From: Ferruginibacter sp.
GTDB lineage: Bacteria > Bacteroidota > Bacteroidia > Chitinophagales > Chitinophagaceae
NCBI GenBank assembly: GCA_025352695.1
Contig: JANXSK010000078.1
Span: 1 to 60,788 of the forward strand
Direction of reading: 5' to 3'
Length of the DNA: 60,788 nt
Made by a program: the position numbers and the translations under genes. Of the stretch, positions 9,802 through 18,075 are shown piece by piece. The notes under the pieces were generated by a model that was given only the letters and a program-made list of their open reading frames with translations, did not search any database and was not told the origin of the DNA. The first letter of the stretch is position 1; each line of letters opens with the position of its first letter.

Positions 9802-12800
9802 ATGAGTGGTAGTTCGCAAATATTTCAAACCAGTAGTCCAACACGTTGGAGAAGTTTTAAATGGTCTTTAAGAGTTTTGTTAATGATTATTCTATTTTTT
9901 TTGGTTGTTGTGGTAGTGGCGTTGATACGAGGCGTTAATCCATCGCCGGTAAATATTGAAAATCTGTCAAAATCATATGAAAATAAACTTGACCCTTACA
10001 ATCCCCTAACCTTTGCCAATAGTCAAAATAAAAAATACAAAGGCTTCAAAGATTTTCTTGTAAGAAGAATTAAAGATGATTCTTTAAGAGCCATCAGCCA
10101 GGCAAAAAATAAACAAGTAGATAAAATACCTTTTATAAGAGCTGCTTTTTATACACCCTGGACGGCAAACACGTCCTTACCAGATCTTGAAAAATATGGA
10201 GATAAATTAAATACTATTTTTCCTGAATGGTTCTTTATAGATACGTCTAATAATTTTCGTTTGCAAACTAGGATAGATAGTGCAGGACTTGCTTTGATGA
10301 GAGCAAAGGGTTTACGGATAATGCCTATTTTAAATAATTTTAATTCTACTAAAAAGGATGCGGCGGGTGAACTTAAACCAGACTTTGATGGTGCTTTATT
10401 GCATGGTATTTTAAATAACCCGGCAAAGCAAAAACAATTTATTAAGCAGGTTGTGGATACATTGTCTTTTTATAATTTTCAGGGAATTAATATAGACTTT
10501 GAAGAACTAAACGAACCTACAAATGTACCACTTTCTGATTTTCAACAACAATTATACCAGGCGTTACATGCAAAAAATATGATTGTAACCATGGATGTTG
10601 CGGTAAAAAATGACGACTATGATTATAAAAAATTGTCAGAATACAATGATTTTATAATTCTGATGGCTTACGATCAATTCAACAGCGTTGCGACTGGTCC
10701 CGGACCTATAAGTGCACAAAAATGGATTGAAGAAGCAGTTGACTGGACGGCTTCAAAAATAGAAAGTAATAAAATAATTTTAGGTATTGCAGGTTTTGGA
10801 TACGATTGGACTACCGATGAAGAAGGCAAAAAAGTAGTACATGATATCACGTATACAGAAGCCATTAACAGGGCTAAAATTTCTAATTCAACTATTGATT
10901 ATGATGATGAAAGTTACAACCTGCATTTTAGTTACACGGATGAACACGTAGATGATAGTACAAAAGAAGTTATTAAAATAGCTCATGAAATATGGTTTAC
11001 AGATGCAGCTACTACCTTTAATATTCTTCGGTTTAGCGATGAGTATGCAACCGCAGGTACAGCATTATGGCGTTTGGGTGGAGAAGATTCCAGAATGTGG
11101 AACTACTATAATGTCAATTTAAGTAATGCAGCTTTAAAAAAATCCCCTTTTTATTTTAACCAGTTGTCGATAATTCCTTACAACATTAACCAAAAACCAA
11201 CTTCCGTTGGAGAAGGAGAATTGCTTAGAATTTTATATACGCCACAGGAAGGTAAAATTGATTTGCAGATAGACAGTACCGAATTACTAATAACAGAACA
11301 GCAATATAAAGTGTTGCCATCCGGCTATGTGTACCAAAAATTTGCAGAAGATAAAACACCCATAGGACCGGGGCATAAAATAATCTTAACCTTTGATGAT
11401 GGACCAAGTCCGGAGTATACACCTCAAATATTAGATATACTTAAAAAAGAAAAAATACCTGCAACATTTTTTGTAATTGGGTTAAATACAGAGCAAAATA
11501 TACCACTGCTGCAAAGAATTTTTCGGGATGGACACGAAATTGGTAACCATACTTTTACCCACGGCAATATTGCTAAAATGAGCCCACAAAGGGCGGAACT
11601 TGAAATTAAATCTACCAGGCTATTGATAGAAAGTATTACCGGTCATTCAACAATTTTATTTAGAGCCCCTTACAATGCGGATAGTGAACCACAAACTTTT
11701 GAAGAAATTGAACCGATTGCACGCAGTCAAAAAGATAATTATATTACCATTGGTGAAAGTATTGACCCTAATGATTGGCAAGTAAATGTAAGTGCCGATA
11801 GTATTGTAGCCCGAACCATCCGTATTACAGAAGAAACCGGTGCAAGTATTATATTATTGCACGACGCAGGCGGAGAAACCCGGCAGGCTACGGTGGATGC
11901 ATTGCCTCAAATTATTGCTTACTTTAAAAAAAGAGGTTGCGTATTTACAACTGTGGCAGATTTAATGGGTAAAACCCGCAATGATGTAATGCCTTTATTA
12001 CCACCTAGTAAGGATGGATGGATGAGAAAGTTGAATTTCTTTTTTGCAGAGGCTACTTACTGGGGAAGCCATATGCTGTTTGCATTATTCATTGTAGGAA
12101 TTGTGCTATCAGTAGGCAGAATGGTTATTATGGCGGTACTGGCTGGTATCCAAAAAAAGAAAGAGTCAAAACAAATTCCTGTTGCAATTTGGCCTGCCAA
12201 TAATATGCCAAGGGTAAGTATTATTGTTCCTGCTTACAACGAAGAGATCAATGCCATACGAACAGTTAATAGTTTACTTATGCAAGATTACACCAACTTA
12301 CAGGTAGTATTTGTTGATGATGGAAGTAAAGACAGTACTTATGAAACAGTGCGTAATGCATTTAAAAACATGCCCAATGTAAAAGTATATACAAAAGCAA
12401 ATGGCGGCAAGGCTTCAGCATTAAATGTGGGGATAGCAAAAGCAGACAGTGAGTTTGTAGTTTGCATTGATGCGGATACACAATTAAAAACAGATGCTGT
12501 TTCTAAATTGATGCAAAAATTTACCAGTGAAAAAATTGCCGCAGTGGCAGGCAATGTAAAAGTAGGTAACGAAATTAATATGATCACCAGATGGCAAAGC
12601 ATTGAGTACATCACTTCCCAAAATTTTGACCGCAGGGCTTTTGATTTGCTGGATTGTATTACAGTAGTGCCTGGCGCTATTGGCGCATTTAGAAAAGCCG
12701 CTGTTATTGAAGCAGGCGGTTTAACCACAGATACATTGGCAGAAGATTGTGACCTTACCATGCGTTTACATCGTATTGGCTACGAAGTAAGAAATTGTTC

Positions 12801-13302
12801 GGATGCTATTTCTTATACCGAAGCACCAGAAACCATGAAGCAGTTTATGAAACAACGTTTTCGCTGGAGCTTTGGGGTTATGCAATGTTTTTGGAAACAC
12901 AGGGATGCTATCTTTAATCCAAAGTATAAAAAATTTGGTATGGTAGCAATGCCCAATATCCTCATTTTTCAAATGATTTTACCCTTTTTGGCGCCATTGG
13001 CAGATTTGATATTGGCGTTAAGTTTAATTGCCGCCGGATTTGGTATTATACCAGCCAGTATATCGCACATTGTAATTTATTACATCATATTTACGCTGGT
13101 AGATGTTGCAGGTGCAGCACTGGCTTTTGCTTTTGAAAAAGAAGATTATAAAAAACTCATCTGGATGATTCCACAACGGCTGGTATACCGTCAGTTGATG
13201 TATTATATCATTATTAAATCTTTCAGTAAAGCTATCAAAGGCGAATTGCAGGGATGGGGAGTTTTAAAACGTACAGGCAATGTTAAAGAAATTACAATTT
13301 AA
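9802..13302 (+). CDS. Trimodular GH18-like / polysaccharide deacetylase / GT2 glycosyltransferase
   Basis: 1166 residues in one uninterrupted frame. N-terminal membrane anchor (about 20-45); GH18-like domain (about 110-440) with QGINIDFEE at the DxxDxDxE site (final D and E kept, the first two D replaced by Q and N); NodB deacetylase domain (about 525-720) with LTFDDGPSPEY and HEIGNHTFTH, so the Asp and His-x3-His metal ligands are present; a membrane segment near 750; processive GT2 domain (about 800-1030) with VSIIVPAYNEE, FVDDGSKDST, CIDADT, AEDCDL and QRFRW; then C-terminal membrane helices. The GT2 part would polymerise a beta-linked, probably N-acetylglucosamine-like polymer while the outer domains trim and deacetylate it, as PgaB/PgaC do as separate proteins. 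Product polymer is inference. Confidence 0.93.
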   Translation: MSGSSQIFQTSSPTRWRSFKWSLRVLLMIILFFLVVVVVALIRGVNPSPVNIENLSKSYENKLDPYNPLTFANSQNKKYKGFKDFLVRRIKDDSLRAISQAKNKQVDKIPFIRAAFYTPWTANTSLPDLEKYGDKLNTIFPEWFFIDTSNNFRLQTRIDSAGLALMRAKGLRIMPILNNFNSTKKDAAGELKPDFDGALLHGILNNPAKQKQFIKQVVDTLSFYNFQGINIDFEELNEPTNVPLSDFQQQLYQALHAKNMIVTMDVAVKNDDYDYKKLSEYNDFIILMAYDQFNSVATGPGPISAQKWIEEAVDWTASKIESNKIILGIAGFGYDWTTDEEGKKVVHDITYTEAINRAKISNSTIDYDDESYNLHFSYTDEHVDDSTKEVIKIAHEIWFTDAATTFNILRFSDEYATAGTALWRLGGEDSRMWNYYNVNLSNAALKKSPFYFNQLSIIPYNINQKPTSVGEGELLRILYTPQEGKIDLQIDSTELLITEQQYKVLPSGYVYQKFAEDKTPIGPGHKIILTFDDGPSPEYTPQILDILKKEKIPATFFVIGLNTEQNIPLLQRIFRDGHEIGNHTFTHGNIAKMSPQRAELEIKSTRLLIESITGHSTILFRAPYNADSEPQTFEEIEPIARSQKDNYITIGESIDPNDWQVNVSADSIVARTIRITEETGASIILLHDAGGETRQATVDALPQIIAYFKKRGCVFTTVADLMGKTRNDVMPLLPPSKDGWMRKLNFFFAEATYWGSHMLFALFIVGIVLSVGRMVIMAVLAGIQKKKESKQIPVAIWPANNMPRVSIIVPAYNEEINAIRTVNSLLMQDYTNLQVVFVDDGSKDSTYETVRNAFKNMPNVKVYTKANGGKASALNVGIAKADSEFVVCIDADTQLKTDAVSKLMQKFTSEKIAAVAGNVKVGNEINMITRWQSIEYITSQNFDRRAFDLLDCITVVPGAIGAFRKAAVIEAGGLTTDTLAEDCDLTMRLHRIGYEVRNCSDAISYTEAPETMKQFMKQRFRWSFGVMQCFWKHRDAIFNPKYKKFGMVAMPNILIFQMILPFLAPLADLILALSLIAAGFGIIPASISHIVIYYIIFTLVDVAGAALAFAFEKEDYKKLIWMIPQRLVYRQLMYYIIIKSFSKAIKGELQGWGVLKRTGNVKEITI

Positions 13303-13306
13303 AAAT

Positions 13307-13341
13307 AATTACAATGTACCCAATTACCAGTAATTGTAATT
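13307..13341. repeat. Inverted repeat after the trimodular gene
   Basis: AATTACAAT (13307-13315) pairs with ATTGTAATT (13333-13341), and the overlapping CAATTAC/GTAATTG (13321-13336) forms a competing palindrome. AT-rich; probably a weak terminator or a protein-binding dyad in the 152-bp spacer before tatC. Confidence 0.45.
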
Positions 13342-13454
13342 GTTCAGCAATGGTAAAACTGCTTTACATTTGCTGTCAAATTAATTAATATGTATGTCAA
13401 TCCAACATTAAAATATTACGTACATCACTACACTAAAATATATAATTAAATAAA

Positions 13455-14342
13455 TTGGCAACAGCGGCATCCGATAGAAAATCTTTTTTTAAGCGCTTGG
13501 GCGGTAAGCTACAGGACGAAGAGCAAACTGAAATGACCTTCTTTGATCACATTGAAGAATTACGCTGGCACATAATACGCAGTGTAATCGTGTGGATTGT
13601 TGCTGCTATTCTCATTTTTATTTACATCGATTGGGTATACGACAACATTATACTTGCCCCTACCTTTCCTAAATTTTTTACTTATGGCGCCTTATGTAAT
13701 TTTGGCCACTGGCTTCATTTAGGGGATAGTTTTTGTATGCCAGTAATTACAATCAATTTTCAGGTAACAGAAGTTAATGGTACGTTTACTTCTGCTATCA
13801 ATATCGCCATGATTGGTGCGCTTGTTATTGCATTTCCTTACATTTTCTGGGAGCTTTGGCGTTTCATTAAACCTGCCTTATCCACAAAAGAAAAAAAATA
13901 CGGGCAACACAGTATACTTTTTGTTTCCCTTTGTTTTTTTACAGGCGGGGCTTTTGGCTATTATTTGCTTGCACCATTCACTTTTAATTTTTTAGCAAGC
14001 TTTACCCTCGGTAAATCTGCTATGATACAATACCGCCCTTCTATTAATGATTATGTTGAAACACTCACTAATCTCATTCTTGGTTGTGGAATTGCATTTG
14101 AATTTCCTGTGCTGGCTTTTGTGCTGGCAAAAATTGGTATCATTACTGGTGCCATGTTAAAAAAGTATTTCAAATTTGCGTTTGTAATCATATTGGTTGT
14201 AGCTGCAGTAATTACACCTTCACCAGACTGGACAAGTCAGTTTATTGTAGCAATTCCCTTGTTGTTTTTATATTGGATAAGTATCCTGCTGGCAACAAGT
14301 GTTGATAAGAAAAGAGCTAAAGACGAAAAGGATTGGAGCTAA
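13455..14342 (+). CDS. tatC: Sec-independent translocase subunit TatC (TTG start)
   Basis: 295 residues with six hydrophobic segments; the twin-arginine signal receptor and core of the Tat translocase in the inner membrane. The TatC N-terminal signature is present as MTFFDHIEELRWHIIRS, and FIKPALSTKEKKYG follows TM2. The frame opens with TTG; the only later Met candidate is 25 codons on, right at the signature. The charged N-terminal tail (KSFFKRLGGK) looks genuine, so TTG is used. No tatA/B gene lies next to it. It probably serves the Tat-signal amine oxidase encoded at 22679, among others. Confidence 0.93.
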   Translation: MATAASDRKSFFKRLGGKLQDEEQTEMTFFDHIEELRWHIIRSVIVWIVAAILIFIYIDWVYDNIILAPTFPKFFTYGALCNFGHWLHLGDSFCMPVITINFQVTEVNGTFTSAINIAMIGALVIAFPYIFWELWRFIKPALSTKEKKYGQHSILFVSLCFFTGGAFGYYLLAPFTFNFLASFTLGKSAMIQYRPSINDYVETLTNLILGCGIAFEFPVLAFVLAKIGIITGAMLKKYFKFAFVIILVVAAVITPSPDWTSQFIVAIPLLFLYWISILLATSVDKKRAKDEKDWS

Positions 14343-14352
14343 ATCTAATTCA

Positions 14353-14435
14353 TAATTGATAATGAGATAATGGGATAATACTTTAAATTTGTAGTATTCC
14401 CATTATCCATTATTTATTAAACAAGTATCAATTAA
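14353..14435. repeat. GATAATGG-type inverted repeat, copy 1
   Basis: Imperfect inverted repeat between tatC and rpiB: left arm TAATTGATAATGAGATAATG and GGATAATAC, right arm GTATTCCCATTATCCATTAT with a terminal TATCAATTA. It shares the words GATAATGGATAAT with the inverted repeat at 60154-60203, suggesting a small family of intergenic hairpin elements. A TAAATTTG box (14384-14391) in its loop could be the rpiB -7 promoter element. Confidence 0.5.
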
Positions 14436-14439
14436 TGAT

Positions 14440-14889
14440 ATGTCAACATTTAACCTACAATTGCCAATAGCCCTTGGTTGCGACCACGCCGGATTTGATT
14501 GCAAAGAAGACCTTATTTCTTTTTTAGAAGCAGAAGGAGTTACATTTAAAGATTATGGCACTTTCAATAAAGATTCCGTTGATTATCCGGATTTTGCCCA
14601 TCCGGTTGCATTGGCTGTTGAAAAAGGTGAAGCAGCTTTTGGCGTTTTATTGTGTGGCAGTGCTAACGGTGTTGCCATTACTGCAAACAAACACCAAGGT
14701 GTAAGAGCCGCCATTTGTTGGGGCGAAGAACTGGCAGAACTGGCACGAAAACACAACAACGCAAATATTTTGTGCATACCTGCACGTTTTGTTAGAGATG
14801 GCGATGCTGAAAAAATGCTTGATATTTTTATGAATACTGCTTTTGAGGGCGGCAGACACCTCGATAGAATTAATAAAATGACTTGCTGA
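14440..14889 (+). CDS. rpiB: Ribose-5-phosphate isomerase B
   Basis: 149 residues, normal RpiB/LacAB_rpiB length. Interconverts ribose 5-phosphate and ribulose 5-phosphate in the pentose phosphate pathway. Family motifs: ALGCDHAGFDCKE (phosphate/ring-opening site), the catalytic Cys in LLCGSANGVAI, and NNANILCIPARF. A single gene separated from tatC by the GATAATGG hairpin and from the next gene by a REP-like element. Confidence 0.95.
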   Translation: MSTFNLQLPIALGCDHAGFDCKEDLISFLEAEGVTFKDYGTFNKDSVDYPDFAHPVALAVEKGEAAFGVLLCGSANGVAITANKHQGVRAAICWGEELAELARKHNNANILCIPARFVRDGDAEKMLDIFMNTAFEGGRHLDRINKMTC

Positions 14890-14900
14890 TAATATTATTA

Positions 14901-15010
14901 GTAGGGCGTATCCCCAATCCGATGCGGCTTGGGGCCGGGCTATCGCTACAATATTTTTTTAATACCTCAAAAAAGGATTTTCGCTACTATCCCTTACGCT
15001 TTGAGGTAAA
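14901..15010. repeat. REP-like double-hairpin intergenic element
   Basis: Two GC-rich hairpins in an AT-rich spacer. Hairpin 1: CCCCAA-t-CCG-atg-CGG-c-TTGGGG (14912-14934). Hairpin 2: perfect 9-bp arms TACCTCAAA (14963-14971) and TTTGAGGTA (15000-15008), enclosing AAGGAT..ATCCCTT. Both carry a TCGCTAC word (GGGCTATCGCTACAAT, TTTTCGCTACTATCCC). The word order GGGCGT...GGGC..TCGCTAC...TCGCTAC.ATCCCTTACGC resembles the interspersed repeats common in Bacteroidota intergenic regions; this resemblance is from memory. The remaining spacer to 15177 holds nothing recognised. Confidence 0.65.
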
Positions 15011-15177
15011 GCAAAAAAATACGATTCATTAAAACAAACTGCCACACCAATAGCAAACCTACACAAGATTAATAAATGATACATCCCAAAATCAGCTATT
15101 AGAAACTTCCAAACCATTCATCAATAACAATCTTAAACCTAATTGCAATCCTTTTATTTTGCATCAAAATTTAATAC

Positions 15178-16758
15178 ATGAAAAAAATAGTTATCTTCTT
15201 AAGTCTCTCATTTTTTTGTCAATTTGCCTTATTTGCACAAATAGATACTGCGGCAAAATATGGCACTACTATTACTGCGGCTGACCTAAAAAAACATTTA
15301 ACGATAATAGCCAGCGATGAATTTGAAGGTAGAGAAACCGGCACCGAAGGACAACGCAAAGCCGCCGCCTACATTGAAAACCAGTTTAAGCAAATGGGCT
15401 TAAACTCAGCAGTAGCTTTAAATGGCTACCAGCAGATGTATCCTTTGTACCAGGATAGTATTAGCAGCGAATTAACCGTTAACAAAAAAAAGGCTGTCTA
15501 TGGCACAGATTATATTTGCTCAGCAGCAAGCAGCGAAAACGGCACCAGTAAAGCAACTAAAATAATTTTTGTCGGATATGGTATCGATGATACTAATTAC
15601 AGTGACTATACCAGCATTGATATTAAAGGAAAAATCGTGGTATTTTTTTTAGGAGAACCCAAAAAGGAAGGTAAATATTTTATTGCAGCATCGGGCAGGT
15701 ACAGTAAATGGACCTACCCGGGTTTGGCAGCAAAATTAGCTACTGCAAAAGCAAAAGGTGCAGTAGGTGCTTTTGTAATTAATTCAACGCAGGAAACGTT
15801 TAATCAAAGCTTTGTTGACAACAGCAAAAAAACAAACTTTTATTTTCCGCACAAAAATGAAGGAAAGCCGGTAAATTATGCACAACTTTCTCATGCATAT
15901 GCAAAAAGTATTATTGGTAATAATTTTGATACACTTTTAAAACAGGCAAAAGCCAGCCTCGTATTTACTACCAATTGGTTGACCGAAAGCAAGGTAAAAG
16001 TGCAGTTTAATTATACTAAATTTCGTACTACGGTTAATGCCAGCAATGTGATTGGTATTGTAGAAGGTTCCGATAAAAAAGACGAATACGTATTTTGTAC
16101 TGCTCACTACGACCATTTGGGTAAACACGATGGGAAAATTTATTATGGCGCTGATGATGATGGAAGCGGTACATGTGGTGTAATAGAAATGGCAGAAGCT
16201 TTTGCAAAAGCAAAAGCAGCAGGGCATGGTCCTAGAAGAACAATTGTATTTATGACTGTAAGTGGAGAAGAAAAAGGGTTATGGGGAAGTGAATATTACA
16301 GCGATCATCCTGTTTTTCCATTGGAAAAAACTACTGTTGATTTAAATACTGATATGGTGGGTAGGGTAGATACTGAACGTAAAACTGGTGACACATTAAA
16401 CTATGTATATGTTATTGGTCATAATAAATTAAGTAGTGATTTGCCGGGAATTAATGAAGGAGCTAATGATAAATATACCCAGTTAGTGCTGGATTATAAA
16501 TTTGATGATCCTGCTGATAAAGAAAGAATTTACTACCGCAGCGACCATTATAATTTTGCACGTAAAGGGGTGCCGGTTTTGTTTTTTTATGATGGCATGT
16601 TAAAAGCAGATTATCACAAACCTACCGATACAGTTGATAAAATTAATTTTAAATTATACGAAAAAAGAGTGCGTATGATATTTTATACTGCATGGGAAAT
16701 TGCCAATCGTGAAGACATGCTTAAAAGAGATATCCCATTAACGGAAGGATCAAGATAA
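15178..16758 (+). CDS. Secreted M28-family metallopeptidase with PA domain
   Basis: 526 residues. A signal peptide (MKKIVIFLSLSFFCQFALFA) directs export. A protease-associated domain is inserted around residues 110-260, and the M28 zinc-peptidase domain occupies about 285-510. Zinc ligands and catalytic residues: TAHYDHLG, GADDDGSGTCGV, SGEEKGLWGS (catalytic Glu pair), NTDMVGRVD and DYHKPTDTVD (last His). It probably acts as an aminopeptidase in the periplasm or outside the cell. Followed by a strong terminator. Confidence 0.94.
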   Translation: MKKIVIFLSLSFFCQFALFAQIDTAAKYGTTITAADLKKHLTIIASDEFEGRETGTEGQRKAAAYIENQFKQMGLNSAVALNGYQQMYPLYQDSISSELTVNKKKAVYGTDYICSAASSENGTSKATKIIFVGYGIDDTNYSDYTSIDIKGKIVVFFLGEPKKEGKYFIAASGRYSKWTYPGLAAKLATAKAKGAVGAFVINSTQETFNQSFVDNSKKTNFYFPHKNEGKPVNYAQLSHAYAKSIIGNNFDTLLKQAKASLVFTTNWLTESKVKVQFNYTKFRTTVNASNVIGIVEGSDKKDEYVFCTAHYDHLGKHDGKIYYGADDDGSGTCGVIEMAEAFAKAKAAGHGPRRTIVFMTVSGEEKGLWGSEYYSDHPVFPLEKTTVDLNTDMVGRVDTERKTGDTLNYVYVIGHNKLSSDLPGINEGANDKYTQLVLDYKFDDPADKERIYYRSDHYNFARKGVPVLFFYDGMLKADYHKPTDTVDKINFKLYEKRVRMIFYTAWEIANREDMLKRDIPLTEGSR

Positions 16759-16782
16759 CAATCGAAAAATTAAAAATAAGCG

Positions 16783-16813
16783 ATAGGCTCCACATTTTTG
16801 GGAGCCTATTTTA
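16783..16813 (+). terminator. Rho-independent terminator of the M28 peptidase gene
   Basis: Perfect 9-bp stem ATAGGCTCC (16783-16791) / GGAGCCTAT (16801-16809), followed by TTTTA. It sits between two convergent genes and may act in both directions. Confidence 0.85.
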
Positions 16814-16870
16814 TGTCCTTTATCACGGGCGTAAAACTAAATTATAACTGCAACATTTGTACCTGCTATA

Positions 16871-17881
16871 TTAACCTGCTAACTCCTGCAGGCTACAGCA
16901 ATTTTGGGTTTTGATAATATTATGCGGACTGTTTTTTAATACATTTACAATAATAGCTTCTTCTGACGCTTCTTTATATTTTTTACTAAATGGAATTTCA
17001 ATTTCATTTTCTTTTTCAAAATCATCAACCTTATTTTTTTGCCTCACCAGAATATTTCTTAAGGCTACGCCCAATCTTTCTTTTACACTAACGGTGGTAG
17101 ATACGCCAAACAAAACTTCCGGATTGGTTTCAAGCCCGATATTAAAAACATACTGCTCCATTTCTTCAAAGTCCAGGTTTTGGCAATTGATATACAAACA
17201 GCCATCTCTTAACCCCATAACTTTACCTTTATACCGATGACCTTCAGAAATAGAATGCACCAATATTTGCCCGCTTTCATGTTCTTTTAAAACAAAAGGT
17301 GTTTTAATGATGCGGTCGCTGCCGTCTGTTTTTTGATAATATAAATAGTAATTGCCCACATAATACTTCTTTAAAATCTCAAAAGAAAAATGATTGATTT
17401 CATGTGTTTTAAATGGGAAAATGGCGGATGCTTCATCACGGGCCTGTAGCTTAGGCTTTTCAAGTATCCAGTCATCCCACTCATTTAATGGCACCCGCAA
17501 AAAAACAAGTAAGGCATTTACTTTTATAATTTTTGCACTACCATTTTTCCAATAACTCTGAAGGGTTTTTCCACTTATCCAATTATATACATGGTATTCG
17601 CTTCGCTTACTTAAATATTGCATAAAGCCGTTTACTGAACCACTCCGCAGGTTCAGCATATCTTTCTCTAATTTTAATTTGCCAATCACAAAATAATGGG
17701 CTACCAAATCAGGATTGTCGATAACAGCCAGTGTTATCTTTTTATTAATCACCAATGCCATATTGTTAAAGTGGGTACGGGTAAAATGGTCCCAATCCGC
17801 CATTCCTTTTTCAGGAAAAAAAAGCTTTATTATTTCAGTATGAAACTCTATTGCTTTTTTTATTTTTTTGCTTAGCAGCAT
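16871..17881 (-). CDS. Hypothetical protein, possible DNA-binding regulator of the susCD locus
   Basis: 336 residues, not recognised with confidence. No signal peptide or membrane segment. The N-terminal part has the segment ISGKTLQSYWKNGS then KVNALLVFLRVPLNEWDDWI (about 100-135). It resembles the helix-turn-helix-like module of some Bacteroidota regulators, where a 'sTLkrfwg...tLnaLa.yLg..sWddf' pattern recurs. The middle (about 160-255) looks beta-rich and could be a ligand-sensing domain. It is divergent from susC across a 194-bp spacer holding two identical dyad repeats, which suits an autoregulated local regulator. Regulatory function is inference from position and weak motif. Confidence 0.7.
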   Translation of the reverse strand: MLLSKKIKKAIEFHTEIIKLFFPEKGMADWDHFTRTHFNNMALVINKKITLAVIDNPDLVAHYFVIGKLKLEKDMLNLRSGSVNGFMQYLSKRSEYHVYNWISGKTLQSYWKNGSAKIIKVNALLVFLRVPLNEWDDWILEKPKLQARDEASAIFPFKTHEINHFSFEILKKYYVGNYYLYYQKTDGSDRIIKTPFVLKEHESGQILVHSISEGHRYKGKVMGLRDGCLYINCQNLDFEEMEQYVFNIGLETNPEVLFGVSTTVSVKERLGVALRNILVRQKNKVDDFEKENEIEIPFSKKYKEASEEAIIVNVLKNSPHNIIKTQNCCSLQELAG

Positions 17882-17919
17882 AATAATTTAGTTAATTTTT
17901 TTACGGTCAAAACAATCTA

Positions 17920-17956
17920 TAAGTTTTGACTTACAAATTTACTAAGTTTTGACTTA
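17920..17956. promoter_or_regulatory. Two identical 14-bp dyads (candidate operators)
   Basis: TAAGTTTTGACTTA occurs twice without mismatch, at 17920-17933 and 17943-17956, start to start 23 bp. Each copy is itself a dyad, TAAGT-TTTG-ACTTA. A partial inverted match (GGTCAAAAC, 17906-17914) precedes them. The pair lies 39 bp upstream of the divergent 16871-17881 gene and about 120 bp upstream of susC. Confidence 0.6.
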
Positions 17957-18033
17957 ATTTTTGAATTGATAATCAGCAATTTAATCATCAATAAGATTTT
18001 TTTTTGACGGTTATTTTCCAGCAAGGCATTGTT

Positions 18034-18041
18034 TACTTTTG
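18034..18041 (+). promoter_or_regulatory. Candidate -7 promoter box of susC
   Basis: TACTTTTG matches the Bacteroidota sigma-ABfr -7 consensus TAnnTTTG, 34 bp before the susC ATG. No well-spaced -33 TTG is obvious, so an activator may be needed. Confidence 0.45.
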
Positions 18042-18075
18042 AACAACTGAAAAATTAACTGTAAAATATTATCAA

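Noticed and set aside
12339..12761. 140-codon frame opposite the GT2 domain
   Set aside because: Shadow of the glycosyltransferase coding strand, low-complexity and without start context.
17881..18075. Standard -33/-7 promoter with proper spacing for susC
   Set aside because: Only the -7 box is convincing; no TTG at 19-21 bp, so a full promoter was not claimed.
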